The notes: generated by a model from the letters alone, not told the origin. DNA of 64,000 bases from Chloroflexota bacterium (GCA_028874195.1 JAPPLM010000043.1:62001-126000), one strand, 5' to 3'. Counted from the first letter of the stretch, positions 54,122 to 63,498 are shown. Made by a program: numbers and translations.

Positions 54122-56824
54122 CTAGTGCGCCTCGTCCCAGTTGGCGCCGACACCGCAATCCACTACCAGCGGAACTGACAGTTCGGCGGCGGCGGCCATG
54201 CGTTCCCGCACGCCTTCGAGCAGCGCTTCCACCGCATCCTCGGCCACCTCGAAGACCAGTTCGTCGTGGACTTGCATGATCATCAGCGCATCGATGCCGC
54301 TGGCGGTGAGCCAGTCATCGACGCTGAGCATGGCCCGCTTGATGATGTCGGCGGCGGTGCCCTGCAGGGGCGCATTGATGGCGGCGCGTTCGACGGCTTG
54401 GCGGCGCTGCATCTGGCGGGCGTTGATTTCGCGCAGGTGCAGGCGGCGGCCGAAGACCGTCTCCACGTAGCCCTGCTGATGGGCCAGGGTGCGGGTGCGG
54501 TCCATGTAGTCGGCCACGCCGGGGAAGCGGTCGAAGTAGCGGTCCATGTGGCCCTTGGCCTCCGGCTGCGGAATACCCAACTGGCGGCTTAGGCCAAAGG
54601 CGGACATGCCGTACATCAGGCCGAAGTTGATGGCCTTGGCGTTGCGCCGCTCATTGTCGCCCACCGCTTCCGGCGTGCCGCCGAACACTTCGGCGGCGGT
54701 GGCCCGGTGGATGTCCTGGCCGGCGGCGAACGCCGACAGCAAGCCCTCGTCGCGGGACAGGTGCGCCATGATGCGCAGTTCGATCTGGCTATAGTCCGCC
54801 GCCACGATGCGCCGTCCGTCCGGGGCGCTGAATGCTTGGCGAATCCGGCGGCCTTCGGCGGTGCGGATGGGGATGTTCTGCAGGTTCGGGTCTGCCGAAG
54901 ACAGCCTGCCGGTGGCGGCCACCGCCTGGTGGTAGGAGGTGTGGATGCGGCCGGTCTCCGGGTCGATGTCGAGGGGCAGCTTGTCGGTGTAGGTGCCCTT
55001 GAGCTTGGTCAGGCTGCGATGTTCGAGGATCACCGTGGGCAGCTCGTGGCCGAGGGCCGCAAGGTCGCGCAGCACTGGCTCCGCAGTGGAGGGCTGGCCC
55101 TTGGGGGTCTTGCGCAGCACCGGCAGGCCCAAGCGCTCAAAGAAGATCTCCTGCAGTTGCTTGGGGCTGTCCAAGTTGAATTGCGACCCGGCTATGTTCC
55201 ACGCCTGCTCCTGCAATTCGACGATCCGCTCGGCGAGTTCCTGGCTCTGCCGGTGCAGGGCCGCGCCATCCAATGCCGCCCCGTTGCACTCGATGCGCGA
55301 CAGCACCGGGATCAACGGCAACTCAATCTCTTCGAACACCTTGACCAGGCTGGGGTGTTGCTGGAGCTTGGGCCACAGCACTTGGTGCAACTGCAAGGTC
55401 ACGTCCGCATCCTCGGCGGCGTAGTGGGTCGCCGCCTCCACCTCGACCTGGTCAAAGCTCAACTGCTTGGCGCCCTTGCCGGCCACGTCCTCGTAGTGGG
55501 TGGTGCGCACGCCCAGGTGCTTCTGCGCAAGATCATCCATGTTGTGGCGGCCCGCGGTGCTGTCGAGCACGTAAGACTCCAGCATGGTGTCGAAGGCAAT
55601 GCCCTCCAGCGGCACGCCCGCCCGGGCCAGCACGTTCATGTCGTACTTCAGGTGCTGGCCGACCTTGGGCTTGCTTGGATCCGCCAACAGGGGCTTAAGC
55701 TTGCCCAGCACCAGGTCCAACGGCAGTTGATCAGGCGCGCCCGGATAGCGATGGCCCACCGGAACGTAGGCCGCCCGTCCCGCCTCCACGGCGAAGGAGA
55801 AACCGACGAGCTCCGCCTGCATGTAGTTGATGCTGGTGGTCTCGGTGTCGAAGGCGAACAGCGGCGCCGCTTCAAGCTGCGCAATCCAGGCATCAAGGGC
55901 GGCTTCCGTGGTGACGCACTCGTAGTCCCGATCCTGAACCGGCTCCGGATCTGGATCCTCAAGCTCGCCCAGCCAAGTGTTGAACTGGTAGCGCTCGAAT
56001 AGCGCCCTGAGCGCCTCGGCGTCTTCCTGGGGCGGCGCGGTCAATTCCGCCATGGGCACGCCCACATCCACGTCGCACTTGATGGTGGTGAGCGTCTGCG
56101 ACAGTGGCAGATGGTCGAGGCTGGCGCGCAAGTTCTCGCCGATCTTGCCCTTGATGCTTTCCGCCGCCGCCATCACCGCATCCAGGGAGCCGTGCTCATT
56201 GAGCCATTTGGCGGCCGTCTTCGGCCCCACTTTCGGCACGCCGGGAATGTTGTCCACCTTGTCGCCCATCAGCGCTAGGTAGTCGATGATGAGCTCCGGC
56301 GGCACGCCGAACTTCTCCACCACGCCCTCCCGATCCATGCTCGTTTCACTCATGGTGTTGAGCAGGGTCACGCGGTCGTTCACCAACTGCGCCATGTCCT
56401 TGTCGCTGGTGGAGATAAGAACCGTGCGGCCCTGGGCGCTGGCCCGGCTTGCCAAGGTGCCGATCACGTCGTCCGCCTCGACGCCGGGAACGGTCAGCAG
56501 CGGCAGCCCCATGGCGCGGATGATCTCGAAGGTGGGTTCGATCTGCCGACGCAGGTCGTCGTCCATCGGCGGTCGGTTGGCCTTGTACTCCGCATACAGG
56601 TCGTCGCGGAAGGTTTTGCCCTTTGGATCGAAGACGATGACCAAGGGACTGCCCGGATAGTCCTTGGCGAGCTTGCGGATCATGGCGATGACGCCGCGCA
56701 TGGCGCCAGTGGGAAAGCCGTCCGCAGCGGTCAGCGGCGGCAGCGCATGGAACGCCCGGAACAGGTAGGTTGACCCGTCCACGAGGACCAAGGGTTTGTC
56801 GTTTGCCGCCGCCTCTGCCACCAT
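54122..56824 (-). CDS. polA: DNA polymerase I
   Basis: A 900-residue protein with the three domains of full-length Pol I. The 5'-nuclease spans about 1-280 (LVLVDGSTYLFRAFHALPPL near the start, ISTSDKDMAQLV), the 3'-5' exonuclease about 320-500 (FAFDTETTSINYMQ, with the exo acidic pair), and the polymerase about 520-900 (VAADYSQIELRIMAHLS, KAINFGLMYGMSAFGL, MIMQVHDELVFEV). It fills gaps in repair and Okazaki processing. I start at ATG 56824; the frame stays open through the inverted repeat upstream but the extra residues look like repeat-derived sequence. Confidence 0.97.
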   Translation of the reverse strand: MVAEAAANDKPLVLVDGSTYLFRAFHALPPLTAADGFPTGAMRGVIAMIRKLAKDYPGSPLVIVFDPKGKTFRDDLYAEYKANRPPMDDDLRRQIEPTFEIIRAMGLPLLTVPGVEADDVIGTLASRASAQGRTVLISTSDKDMAQLVNDRVTLLNTMSETSMDREGVVEKFGVPPELIIDYLALMGDKVDNIPGVPKVGPKTAAKWLNEHGSLDAVMAAAESIKGKIGENLRASLDHLPLSQTLTTIKCDVDVGVPMAELTAPPQEDAEALRALFERYQFNTWLGELEDPDPEPVQDRDYECVTTEAALDAWIAQLEAAPLFAFDTETTSINYMQAELVGFSFAVEAGRAAYVPVGHRYPGAPDQLPLDLVLGKLKPLLADPSKPKVGQHLKYDMNVLARAGVPLEGIAFDTMLESYVLDSTAGRHNMDDLAQKHLGVRTTHYEDVAGKGAKQLSFDQVEVEAATHYAAEDADVTLQLHQVLWPKLQQHPSLVKVFEEIELPLIPVLSRIECNGAALDGAALHRQSQELAERIVELQEQAWNIAGSQFNLDSPKQLQEIFFERLGLPVLRKTPKGQPSTAEPVLRDLAALGHELPTVILEHRSLTKLKGTYTDKLPLDIDPETGRIHTSYHQAVAATGRLSSADPNLQNIPIRTAEGRRIRQAFSAPDGRRIVAADYSQIELRIMAHLSRDEGLLSAFAAGQDIHRATAAEVFGGTPEAVGDNERRNAKAINFGLMYGMSAFGLSRQLGIPQPEAKGHMDRYFDRFPGVADYMDRTRTLAHQQGYVETVFGRRLHLREINARQMQRRQAVERAAINAPLQGTAADIIKRAMLSVDDWLTASGIDALMIMQVHDELVFEVAEDAVEALLEGVRERMAAAAELSVPLVVDCGVGANWDEAH

Positions 56825-56927
56825 TGGACCCATGCCCGCCAACAAACTGACAGTGTGGCCCGCCTTGACCGCTTTGGCAATGCGAGCCTTCAATTCACCC
56901 CGCAAGAGCACGGCGCTCCGCGCCGTC

Positions 56928-56986
56928 CGAGGGCGGGACGCCCTCGCTCCAAGCGGGTTCCCCGGAGCGAGGGCGTCCCGCCCTCG
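56928..56986. repeat. perfect 23-bp inverted repeat between polA and DUF2782 gene
   Basis: The left arm at 56928-56950 begins CGAGGGCGGGACGCCCTCG and the right arm at 56964-56986 is its exact complement; the 13-base loop is AAGCGGGTTCCCC. A smaller hairpin ACGGCGC-TCC-GCGCCGT lies just before it (56910-56926). It sits between divergent genes and ends two bases before the preferred DUF2782 start. It looks like a dispersed repetitive palindromic element. Confidence 0.8.
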
Positions 56987-56987
56987 A

Positions 56988-57260
56988 TTGTGCCGCTGTC
57001 TTGTGGCCACCCTATTGCTGGCCACGGCCGCCTCTTATGCTTCCGAGCCGGAGGACCTACGCGGCCCCGATGTCACCATCATCGCCGGCGAGGAGCGCAC
57101 CGTTTATGAGTACCGGCAAAACGGCCACTTGCGCATGGTCAAGATCGTTCCCCACTGGGGCAAGCCGTACTACCTGTTTCCCCGCGACCAGACTGCCGGC
57201 TTCGGCGACCTGGAGGAAGCCGACATGCTGCTGCCGACTTGGGTGATCGTCGAGTTCTGA
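56988..57260 (+). CDS. DUF2782 periplasmic protein
   Basis: A protein of about 90 residues from TTG 56988 (GTG at 57003 is an alternative). The start is a Sec-type signal (LVATLLLATAASYASEPEDL), and the body VTIIAGEERTVYEYRQNG, MVKIVPHWGKPYYLF matches DUF2782. In Pseudomonas and relatives this gene lies between polA and the homoserine kinase gene, exactly as here. Its TGA overlaps the kinase ATG. Function is unknown. Confidence 0.75.
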   Translation: MCRCLVATLLLATAASYASEPEDLRGPDVTIIAGEERTVYEYRQNGHLRMVKIVPHWGKPYYLFPRDQTAGFGDLEEADMLLPTWVIVEF

Positions 57261-58243
57261 TGAACGCCGTCACCCGCCTGGACCGGGCTGACCTCGAAGC
57301 CGTGCTTGACCGTTATGACGTGGGCGAACCCGTGGATTTCTGGCCTGCCGCCCACGGCATCGAAAACAGCAACTACTTCGTCCGCACCGCCACTCAAGGG
57401 ACGCCCCGTGAGTGGGTGCTTACTATCCTCGAACAAGCGCCCAATGCGGGCGCCGTGTTTGCACCCCTGCTGGATCTTTGCTTCGCCGCCGGGCTGCCCG
57501 TGGCGCCGGTGCGGCGCAATGCCGCCGGCAACTTGCAGGAATCCCTGCGCGGCAAGCCCCTCCTGCTCACGCCTCGGTTGCACGGCACCCACCCCCAAGT
57601 GCCTTCCGCCGCCCAGGTTGCCGCCCTAGGCGCCACAATCGCGAAACTGCACCTGACCACCCACAACCCCAGCTTTGCGACGCCCAACCACCCCCGCGAT
57701 GAAAGCTGGCTGTCGCGCATGGCCAAGACCGTAAGCGGCCAATTGACGGCCGATGACGCCGGGCTGCTGGAATGCGCGTTGCGCCGGGTCACCAGCCTCC
57801 TGCGCAGAGAGGGCCTCGCCGGCCTGCCGAGAGGCATCATTCACGGTGACCTGTTCCGCGACAACGTCCTGTTCGACGGCGACCGGCTCACCGGGCTGCT
57901 GGACTTCCATCATGCTTCCAACGGCTGGCTGATCTACGATCTGGCCGTCGCTGTCAACGACTGGTGCAGTGATCTAGAGGGTCGCTTGAACGAAGGCCAG
58001 GCCAACGCCCTGCTCGCCGCCTACCATGAGCACCGTGCGCTCACGCAGGCCGAAATCGAACGCTTCCCCGATTTCATGACTTACGCCGCACTGGCTTTCT
58101 GGCTGTCCCGCCTGTCCGCCGCGGCCAAGGCGCAAGCCGGCGAGGCGGTTCGGATCAAGGATCCGGGCGAATTCCAGCGCATCATCACCGATCGGTTGAG
58201 CCGCGAGATAGCGCCAGACACACTTGGGCCGCCTCGTGGTTGA
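57260..58243 (+). CDS. thrB: homoserine kinase (ThrB type II, APH fold)
   Basis: A 327-residue APH-fold kinase, unlike the GHMP-type ThrB of E. coli but standard in Pseudomonas. Blocks: AAHGIENSNYFVRT, PRGIIHGDLFRDNVLFDGD (catalytic HGDLxxDN) and TGLLDFHHASNGWLIYDLAV with the metal aspartate. It phosphorylates homoserine with ATP in threonine synthesis. The ATG overlaps the DUF2782 stop, so the two are coupled. A TTG 21 bases upstream is less likely. Confidence 0.9.
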   Translation: MNAVTRLDRADLEAVLDRYDVGEPVDFWPAAHGIENSNYFVRTATQGTPREWVLTILEQAPNAGAVFAPLLDLCFAAGLPVAPVRRNAAGNLQESLRGKPLLLTPRLHGTHPQVPSAAQVAALGATIAKLHLTTHNPSFATPNHPRDESWLSRMAKTVSGQLTADDAGLLECALRRVTSLLRREGLAGLPRGIIHGDLFRDNVLFDGDRLTGLLDFHHASNGWLIYDLAVAVNDWCSDLEGRLNEGQANALLAAYHEHRALTQAEIERFPDFMTYAALAFWLSRLSAAAKAQAGEAVRIKDPGEFQRIITDRLSREIAPDTLGPPRG

Positions 58244-59135
58244 TATCTCTGACTTCAACATGGTTGAAACCATCTGCAGCACCGGCAGCCTGACCAAGGC
58301 TGCGGAAGCGCTCTTTGTTTCTCAGCCTACGCTCAGCAAGCGGCTGGCACGGCTGGAGGATGAACTGGGGGCCAAACTGTTCCATCGCGCTCCGTCGGGA
58401 CTGTCGCCCACCTCCATCGCGAACTACCTAGTCGATAGCGCAAGTCCAGTGAAAGCGCGCGTGGCGAGCATTGAGCGACAGGTCGAGCGGATCTTGGCCC
58501 ACGATCAAGGCGAGGTTCGCATCGGCGTCGGGCCCATCATCGAGCAGGTGCTGTTGCCTGATGTATTGATTCAAATGACCAAAAGAACCGGCAACGTACG
58601 CTGTTCCGTTTTGACGGAGCGCGCAAGCGTGCTCATGGAACAGTTGAAGGTCGGAACGCTGGATGTGATCGCCGGCCCTTTTGGCGCAGGCGACTCAAAC
58701 CTGGAAGAAGAAGGGATCACTTCAATTGATCTCATCCAGGAACGAACGGTAAACGTGGCGCGCGCCGATCACCCAATCTTCGTGACAAGGAACCCAAACT
58801 TTCTAGAGTACGCCTACGCGGCCCCTCCTTTGCAGGGCACAATCGCCTCTCCCGTACCGAGGGGTCTCGAACGCCGAAGGCTCTCTTCCGACAACTACAC
58901 GCTGCTCAAGAAAGTGGTGCTGGAGACGGACTACATCTGCGGTGGGCCGAGGGAGATCTTTCGAGCGGAACTGGAATCTGGCGAACTGCGGGTCATACCC
59001 GATACGCCTTCCGTTGAGTGGCGCAGCGCTTGCCTGTTTCAAACCAAAGCGTTGGAGACGCCTCTCGTGAAGCTCTTCGTGGAAGTCCTTCTGGCGTGTC
59101 GAGACCACTACCTAGCCTCCCACGAGGCTCGGTAG
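58236..59135 (+). CDS. LysR-family transcriptional regulator
   Basis: A 299-residue regulator from GTG 58236, which overlaps the thrB end by eight bases and places the helix-turn-helix (GSLTKAAEALFVSQPTLSKR, residues about 14-33) at the normal distance from the start. The rest is a periplasmic-binding-like effector domain (residues about 90-290). It likely responds to a catabolic intermediate, with targets among the oxidoreductase genes to the right; its own divergent partner is not evident. It overlaps the convergent AraC gene by 28 bases. Confidence 0.85.
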   Translation: MVDISDFNMVETICSTGSLTKAAEALFVSQPTLSKRLARLEDELGAKLFHRAPSGLSPTSIANYLVDSASPVKARVASIERQVERILAHDQGEVRIGVGPIIEQVLLPDVLIQMTKRTGNVRCSVLTERASVLMEQLKVGTLDVIAGPFGAGDSNLEEEGITSIDLIQERTVNVARADHPIFVTRNPNFLEYAYAAPPLQGTIASPVPRGLERRRLSSDNYTLLKKVVLETDYICGGPREIFRAELESGELRVIPDTPSVEWRSACLFQTKALETPLVKLFVEVLLACRDHYLASHEAR

Positions 59136-60133
59136 AACGAGGGTGCATTCCCCGTCCAGCGGCGAAACGCCTTGCGGAAGTTGGAGACATCACCGTAGCC
59201 GCACCGCGATGCGATTTCCTCGATCGGGATGTTGGTGTTCCTGAGGTACTCCAGCGCAACCGAGCTTCGCAACCGATCCAGAAGCGCGAGATAGCTCACC
59301 CCTTCGTCACCTAGACGGCGATGCAACGTCCGCACGGAGACGTTCAACGCCTTGGCAACGGCAGACGCCTGTACTTTGGCCGATGAGAGGTTCCTCGCGC
59401 ATGTACGCAGGATCTGCTGTTGAAACAAGCTCTTTCCCTCACTGCGATCAACAAGCTGTTCACAGTAGTCTTCGCACAGCTGGGCAACACCAGGGTCCGC
59501 AGCATTGCATCGCTCGGTCAAGACACTGGCATCAAAGTGCCACTCCATTCGCTCGCAGCCAAAGTGAACCGGGCACCCAAACACTTCCTTGTACAACGCC
59601 GCATGCCGAGGCGCGGAATACGGAAAGCGCATTTGCAGTGAAGGAAACTCCCGCCCCAACACCAAGGCAAACATCTTGGACTGCGAGCTGCGCCAGTACT
59701 CCGCGACAAATGGAAGGACGGGCCCCAACGACTCAGGATTGTAGGACCGGTACACCCCAACACCATCCTCGATGTCGAGGGATATCCGGAAAAGCGATCC
59801 AGAGAGGCTGAAGAAGTCTCGCCCCACACGCCATGCATCGGCCAGCGTTTCACTGGTTGCGATGGCGTAACCATAGGCACCGTAGTAACTGATCTGTTGC
59901 CTCTGCCCAGCGCGCAAGGCCGTCTCAGGATTTTTCGCCAGCCGCTGAGCGGAGCGAAACAATGAGAGCCTCTCATGGAAACTCAACGCCACATCCGCAC
60001 TTTCCAAGCCAGCATCCGCAAGTACGGCTTGCTGGGTGACCCCCTGATTCGAAAGCTCTTCAAATAGCGCAGGAAGCCCATATCGTTGCCGGGTTTCCAG
60101 CTCTTTGTGCCCGATCACTGCAGCCCCTTCCAC
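59108..60133 (-). CDS. AraC-family transcriptional regulator (Arabinose-binding-like N domain, OruR type)
   Basis: A 341-residue protein. The N-terminal 220 residues fit the ligand-sensing domain of OruR/ArgR-type AraC proteins (GAYGYAIATSETLADAW, YWRSSQSKMFALVLGREFP). The C-terminal 100 residues form two helix-turn-helix units (VAKALNVSVRTLHRRLGDEG and IEEIASRCGYGDVSNFRKAF). It starts at GTG 60133, or possibly GTG 60118. Its promoter region, shared with the divergent TauD gene, contains two 15-bp direct repeats that suit AraC binding. It probably controls the dioxygenase gene and itself. Confidence 0.88.
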   Translation of the reverse strand: MEGAAVIGHKELETRQRYGLPALFEELSNQGVTQQAVLADAGLESADVALSFHERLSLFRSAQRLAKNPETALRAGQRQQISYYGAYGYAIATSETLADAWRVGRDFFSLSGSLFRISLDIEDGVGVYRSYNPESLGPVLPFVAEYWRSSQSKMFALVLGREFPSLQMRFPYSAPRHAALYKEVFGCPVHFGCERMEWHFDASVLTERCNAADPGVAQLCEDYCEQLVDRSEGKSLFQQQILRTCARNLSSAKVQASAVAKALNVSVRTLHRRLGDEGVSYLALLDRLRSSVALEYLRNTNIPIEEIASRCGYGDVSNFRKAFRRWTGNAPSFYRASWEAR

Positions 60134-60135
60134 TC

Positions 60136-60172
60136 TGGCACAATATCACCCTTTAGTTGGCACAATATCACC
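60136..60172 (+). promoter_or_regulatory. tandem operator repeats, likely AraC-family sites
   Basis: The 15-base sequence TGGCACAATATCACC occurs twice, at 60136-60150 and 60158-60172, with starts 22 bases apart, about two helical turns. This is the spacing and orientation of AraC/XylS half-sites. They lie immediately upstream of the AraC gene start and 64-100 bases upstream of the TauD ATG. Confidence 0.7.
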
Positions 60173-60235
60173 TTGTTGAATCGGTCCACAAGCCTAGAAT
60201 GCGACGCTCAAGCCAAGCAACCACGGAAGAGCTTC

Positions 60236-61072
60236 ATGGCTTCAATCACTATCAGGCCCAGCGGCCAAGCCTGCGGCGCGGAAGTTGATGGCCTCGACCT
60301 TTCCAAACCCTTGGATGCCGCAACGCTCGCCGAAGTAAAGGCCGCGTGGCTGGAGCATCACGTCTTGTCGTTTCCAAACCAACAGCTCAACGGTGACCAA
60401 CTCGAAGCTTTTGCTCAACAGTTTGGCGGGCTCGGGGAAGATCCCTTCTTCAACCCGATTCCAGGACGAAAGCACATTGCGGCGGTAAAGCGGGAAGCGG
60501 AAGACACCAACCCGATCTTTGCCGAGTACTGGCACTCAGATTGGAGTTTCATGCCAGAGCCCCCGTGCGGCACCGTTTTGTATGCGCTTGACATACCCCC
60601 GCACGGCGGCGATACCGAGTTTTCCAATCAACATCTTTCCTTCGAATCGATGCCCCAGGAAATGAAAGCCAGATTTGATGGACTGCGCGCCATCCACTCG
60701 CCCAAGCTCGGATACTCTCTCAAGGGCGTCTATGGCGATGTTAACAACAATGGCGCAATGGACATCCGCCCTTCCGAAGAGGCGGAGCGCATGCATCACA
60801 CCCACCCTCTCGCACCCGCGCACCCGGAAACAGGCCGGCGCGGCTTTCTGAGCGGTGTGTCCTACATCGTCGGATTTGAAGGACTGTCGGATGAAGAGGC
60901 CAGGCCGCTGATCATGGCGCTCAATGAGTGGCAGAGCAGAGAAGAATTCATGTATCGCCACAAGTGGGAAAGCAACATGCTGGTGCTTTGGGACAACCGC
61001 AGCGTCGTACACCGCGCCACCGGCGGCTACGAAGGCTACCGAAGGGAACTGCTTCGAGTCACCGTTTACTGA
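60236..61072 (+). CDS. TauD/TfdA family 2-oxoglutarate-dependent dioxygenase
   Basis: A 278-residue enzyme. The Fe(II) ligands appear as H-x-D in YWHSDWSF (about residues 100-106) and the distal histidine in SVVHRATGGY near the end; the 2-oxoglutarate arginine follows in EGYRRELLRV. Members hydroxylate taurine, phenoxyacetates, alkyl sulfates and similar substrates, with CO2 and succinate as by-products. The start ATG 60236 follows GGAAGA. It is divergent from the AraC gene and probably its target. The substrate cannot be read from the sequence. Confidence 0.9.
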   Translation: MASITIRPSGQACGAEVDGLDLSKPLDAATLAEVKAAWLEHHVLSFPNQQLNGDQLEAFAQQFGGLGEDPFFNPIPGRKHIAAVKREAEDTNPIFAEYWHSDWSFMPEPPCGTVLYALDIPPHGGDTEFSNQHLSFESMPQEMKARFDGLRAIHSPKLGYSLKGVYGDVNNNGAMDIRPSEEAERMHHTHPLAPAHPETGRRGFLSGVSYIVGFEGLSDEEARPLIMALNEWQSREEFMYRHKWESNMLVLWDNRSVVHRATGGYEGYRRELLRVTVY

Positions 61073-61100
61073 GCGAGCAACATGAGCATTTGATCGCCAA

Positions 61101-61868
61101 CTAGCGGTGATTCCACCAAGCCAGATCGGAAAACGAGCGCAGGTCAAGTTCGTGGGTCCACGCTGACCGGTGCTGTTGCGACACGTGATAGTAGGTTTCG
61201 GCCATTTTCTCCGGAAGCATCAACCCATCGGCATCGAGCCCTCTTTGCTCTCGGAGCTTTTGGAAGGCTTCCTCTCCGAGCATCCTGCCCAAGGTGTCCG
61301 GCGCATCAACGGCACCATCAATTAGGATATGCGCCACGTGAATCCCTTTCGGGGCATACTCGGCGTTTAGGGTTTGACAGAGCATCCGGCGCCCACCCAT
61401 CGCGGCCGCATGTGAATGTTGACCCGCGTTGCCCCGTACGGCGGCGGTTGCGGAAGTCACCAAGAATGTGCCGCCGCCACGCTCCTCCATTCGAGGGAAC
61501 AGTTCCTTCGCCATCCTGAACAGGGCGAACGTGGCCATGCGCCAGCCCAATTCAAACTGCTTGTAAGTCAGCTCCGTAAGCGTTCGGCTGCCGATCTGCG
61601 CCCCCAAGTTGAACAGCGCGACCTCAATGGGACCGATCTCCCGCTCGATGTGTTCGATGCGGTCCTCCAGCGCATTTTCTTCAACAGCATTCAAAAGAAA
61701 TCCCGTCGCCTCACCACCTTCGGCTTCAATGCCAGACACGAGCTTGCGCAAGCCCTCCGCATCGCTGCGGCGGCATAGGACGGCGTGATATCCCTCCTTC
61801 GCGAATTTCCTGCCAACAGTACCGCCAATTCCTGCGCCGGCCCCCATCACTAGGCAAACTGGTTTCAT
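61101..61868 (-). CDS. SDR-fold protein with degenerate active site
   Basis: A 255-residue Rossmann protein. The cofactor motif GAGAGIGGTVG is intact near residues 9-19, and the serine block TSATAAVRGNAG is present. Where YxxxK should stand the sequence reads HSHAAAMGGRRML, so both the catalytic tyrosine and lysine are missing. The following segment GIHVAHILIDGAVDAPDTLG matches a known SDR subgroup. It may bind NAD(P) without dehydrogenase activity, or use other residues. It starts one base after the GMC gene stop, with GGAGG inside the GMC end, so it is coupled to that gene. Confidence 0.8.
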   Translation of the reverse strand: MKPVCLVMGAGAGIGGTVGRKFAKEGYHAVLCRRSDAEGLRKLVSGIEAEGGEATGFLLNAVEENALEDRIEHIEREIGPIEVALFNLGAQIGSRTLTELTYKQFELGWRMATFALFRMAKELFPRMEERGGGTFLVTSATAAVRGNAGQHSHAAAMGGRRMLCQTLNAEYAPKGIHVAHILIDGAVDAPDTLGRMLGEEAFQKLREQRGLDADGLMLPEKMAETYYHVSQQHRSAWTHELDLRSFSDLAWWNHR

Positions 61869-61869
61869 C

Positions 61870-63498
61870 TCACCCTCCTATCTGTGAACCTTGTGTCAAC
61901 TCTGCCGCGAGCTCGTGTGAGAGTTTCGCGGAGATTCCAAAAATGGACATCTGTGGATTGGTCCCGAGCCCGGTGGGGAACAACGAGCCATCGTGAATGG
62001 ACAGTTGCTCCAAGTGCCGGAATCGACCTCGGCTGTCGGTCACCGCCAGCCGATCTTCCTCCCCCATCGCACATCCACCCATCGGATGCGCACTCGAGAC
62101 GCCGAGCTTGTTGGGCGCCATGTCCAGTGCTTCCACCAAGCCTTTGATGGCGTTGGCAGAAGACACCCACTGCCCGTTGTTGTGAACCGGCCGCACTCGC
62201 TGGGCGCCTGCCGCAAGTTGCAGCCCCATCATGCTCACGTACGCTCGTTTCGCGCCATCGAAAAAGTAATCGTTCATTGGGTAGTCGAGCACAGGCGCGC
62301 CGCCCTCACCCAACTCCACCGAGCCGCCAGGGCTGTCTTCGTGGAATCCATCTCTCAACAGCGACATCAGGGCATTGGTGTGCGAAAGGTTTTGCATATC
62401 CTCGAACAGTTGTTGGCCGTGACCGCCAACCAAGGATGCAAAGGTCCCCGGCAACAAGGGCAGCGCCTCCAGCTTGAACCCCATCCTGCCGTTAACGCCA
62501 TCCCGCCAGGTGTAGGCATCCGAATAGATGGACTGCGGCGCGCCATAGTAAGGATCGATGCGCTCCTTGAATTGGCCCAACGACACCACGACCGGATGCA
62601 GGAACGTCCGCTTGCCAATCCGATCATGGGGATCAGGCACGCCAGAGCGCAACAAAATGCCCGGCGTGTTGATCGCGCCGCCAGACAACACGGTGTGCCG
62701 TGCGCGCACCTTGATGGTTCTTCCGGTTAGGGCTCGGCCATCAGCCGCTAGCGCCCGGCCAGTGACTCCAGCCACCTTGTCACCAACGACGTCCAGGCCT
62801 TCGACACGGACGCGATAGACCAACGAACTGCCTTTGCTCAACGCTTCAGGAATGGTGCTCACCAGCATGGACTTCTTCGCATCCATCGGACAGCCCACGC
62901 CACAGTAGCCAATGTTGATGCAACCAAAGACATTGCGAGGAATGTGGTCCCAATGAATGCCCAGATTTTGAGCGCCGCGTTTCAGCACTTCATTGTTCGG
63001 ATTGGTCGCCATCCATTTCATGACATTTAGCTGGGACTCCATGGCTTCAAAGTGAGGGGCGAGTTCAGTCTCGGCCAGGCCTTGGACGCCAAACTCCGAG
63101 GCCCAATACGCGAGGGTTTGGGGCGGGGTTCTGAAGGTTGAACACCAGTTCACCGTCGTGCCGCCGCCCACGTTGCGGCCTTGGGCGACCAAGATGCTGC
63201 CATCCTTGGTGTGCCGCATGGCGCCCTCTTGATAGAGATCAGTCAGGCCTTCGCGTTCAACCATGTTGAATTGATCAGATGTCTTTAGGATGCCCTCTTC
63301 CAGCATGACCACCTTGAGGCCAGCCTCGCTGAGAACGTTGGCCGTTGTTCCGCCGCCGGAGCCCGTGCCCACGATGACCACATCTGCTTCGAGGTACGGG
63401 TCTTGCGTCAGTGTGCTGGCGTTGGTGATGTCCCAGCCCCTCGCGTTGGCGTCGGCGTAGGGATCCTTGACCCCCCTAATTTCGAGTTCGCTGAACAC
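61870..63498 (-). CDS. GMC-family FAD oxidoreductase, large subunit
   Basis: A 542-residue flavoprotein. Blocks: DVVIVGTGSGGGTTANVLSE (FAD site), GRNVGGGTTVNWCSTF (GMC signature) and HTVLSGGAINTPGILLRSGV, then SSAHPMGGCAMG near the C-terminus with the active-site His. Start is GTG 63498 with GGGAGG upstream; that G is the last base of the stop of the preceding gene. Such enzymes with a separate small subunit oxidise alcohols, sugars or sterols in membrane-linked dehydrogenase complexes. A cluster CINIGYCGVGCPMDAKKS may hold a small iron-sulfur or structural cysteine set, as in related enzymes. Confidence 0.9.
   Translation of the reverse strand: MFSELEIRGVKDPYADANARGWDITNASTLTQDPYLEADVVIVGTGSGGGTTANVLSEAGLKVVMLEEGILKTSDQFNMVEREGLTDLYQEGAMRHTKDGSILVAQGRNVGGGTTVNWCSTFRTPPQTLAYWASEFGVQGLAETELAPHFEAMESQLNVMKWMATNPNNEVLKRGAQNLGIHWDHIPRNVFGCINIGYCGVGCPMDAKKSMLVSTIPEALSKGSSLVYRVRVEGLDVVGDKVAGVTGRALAADGRALTGRTIKVRARHTVLSGGAINTPGILLRSGVPDPHDRIGKRTFLHPVVVSLGQFKERIDPYYGAPQSIYSDAYTWRDGVNGRMGFKLEALPLLPGTFASLVGGHGQQLFEDMQNLSHTNALMSLLRDGFHEDSPGGSVELGEGGAPVLDYPMNDYFFDGAKRAYVSMMGLQLAAGAQRVRPVHNNGQWVSSANAIKGLVEALDMAPNKLGVSSAHPMGGCAMGEEDRLAVTDSRGRFRHLEQLSIHDGSLFPTGLGTNPQMSIFGISAKLSHELAAELTQGSQIGG

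Noticed and set aside
56928-56986. Large inverted repeat considered as a CRISPR repeat or insertion sequence end
   Set aside because: A single palindrome with one short loop, no spacer array and no transposase beside it.
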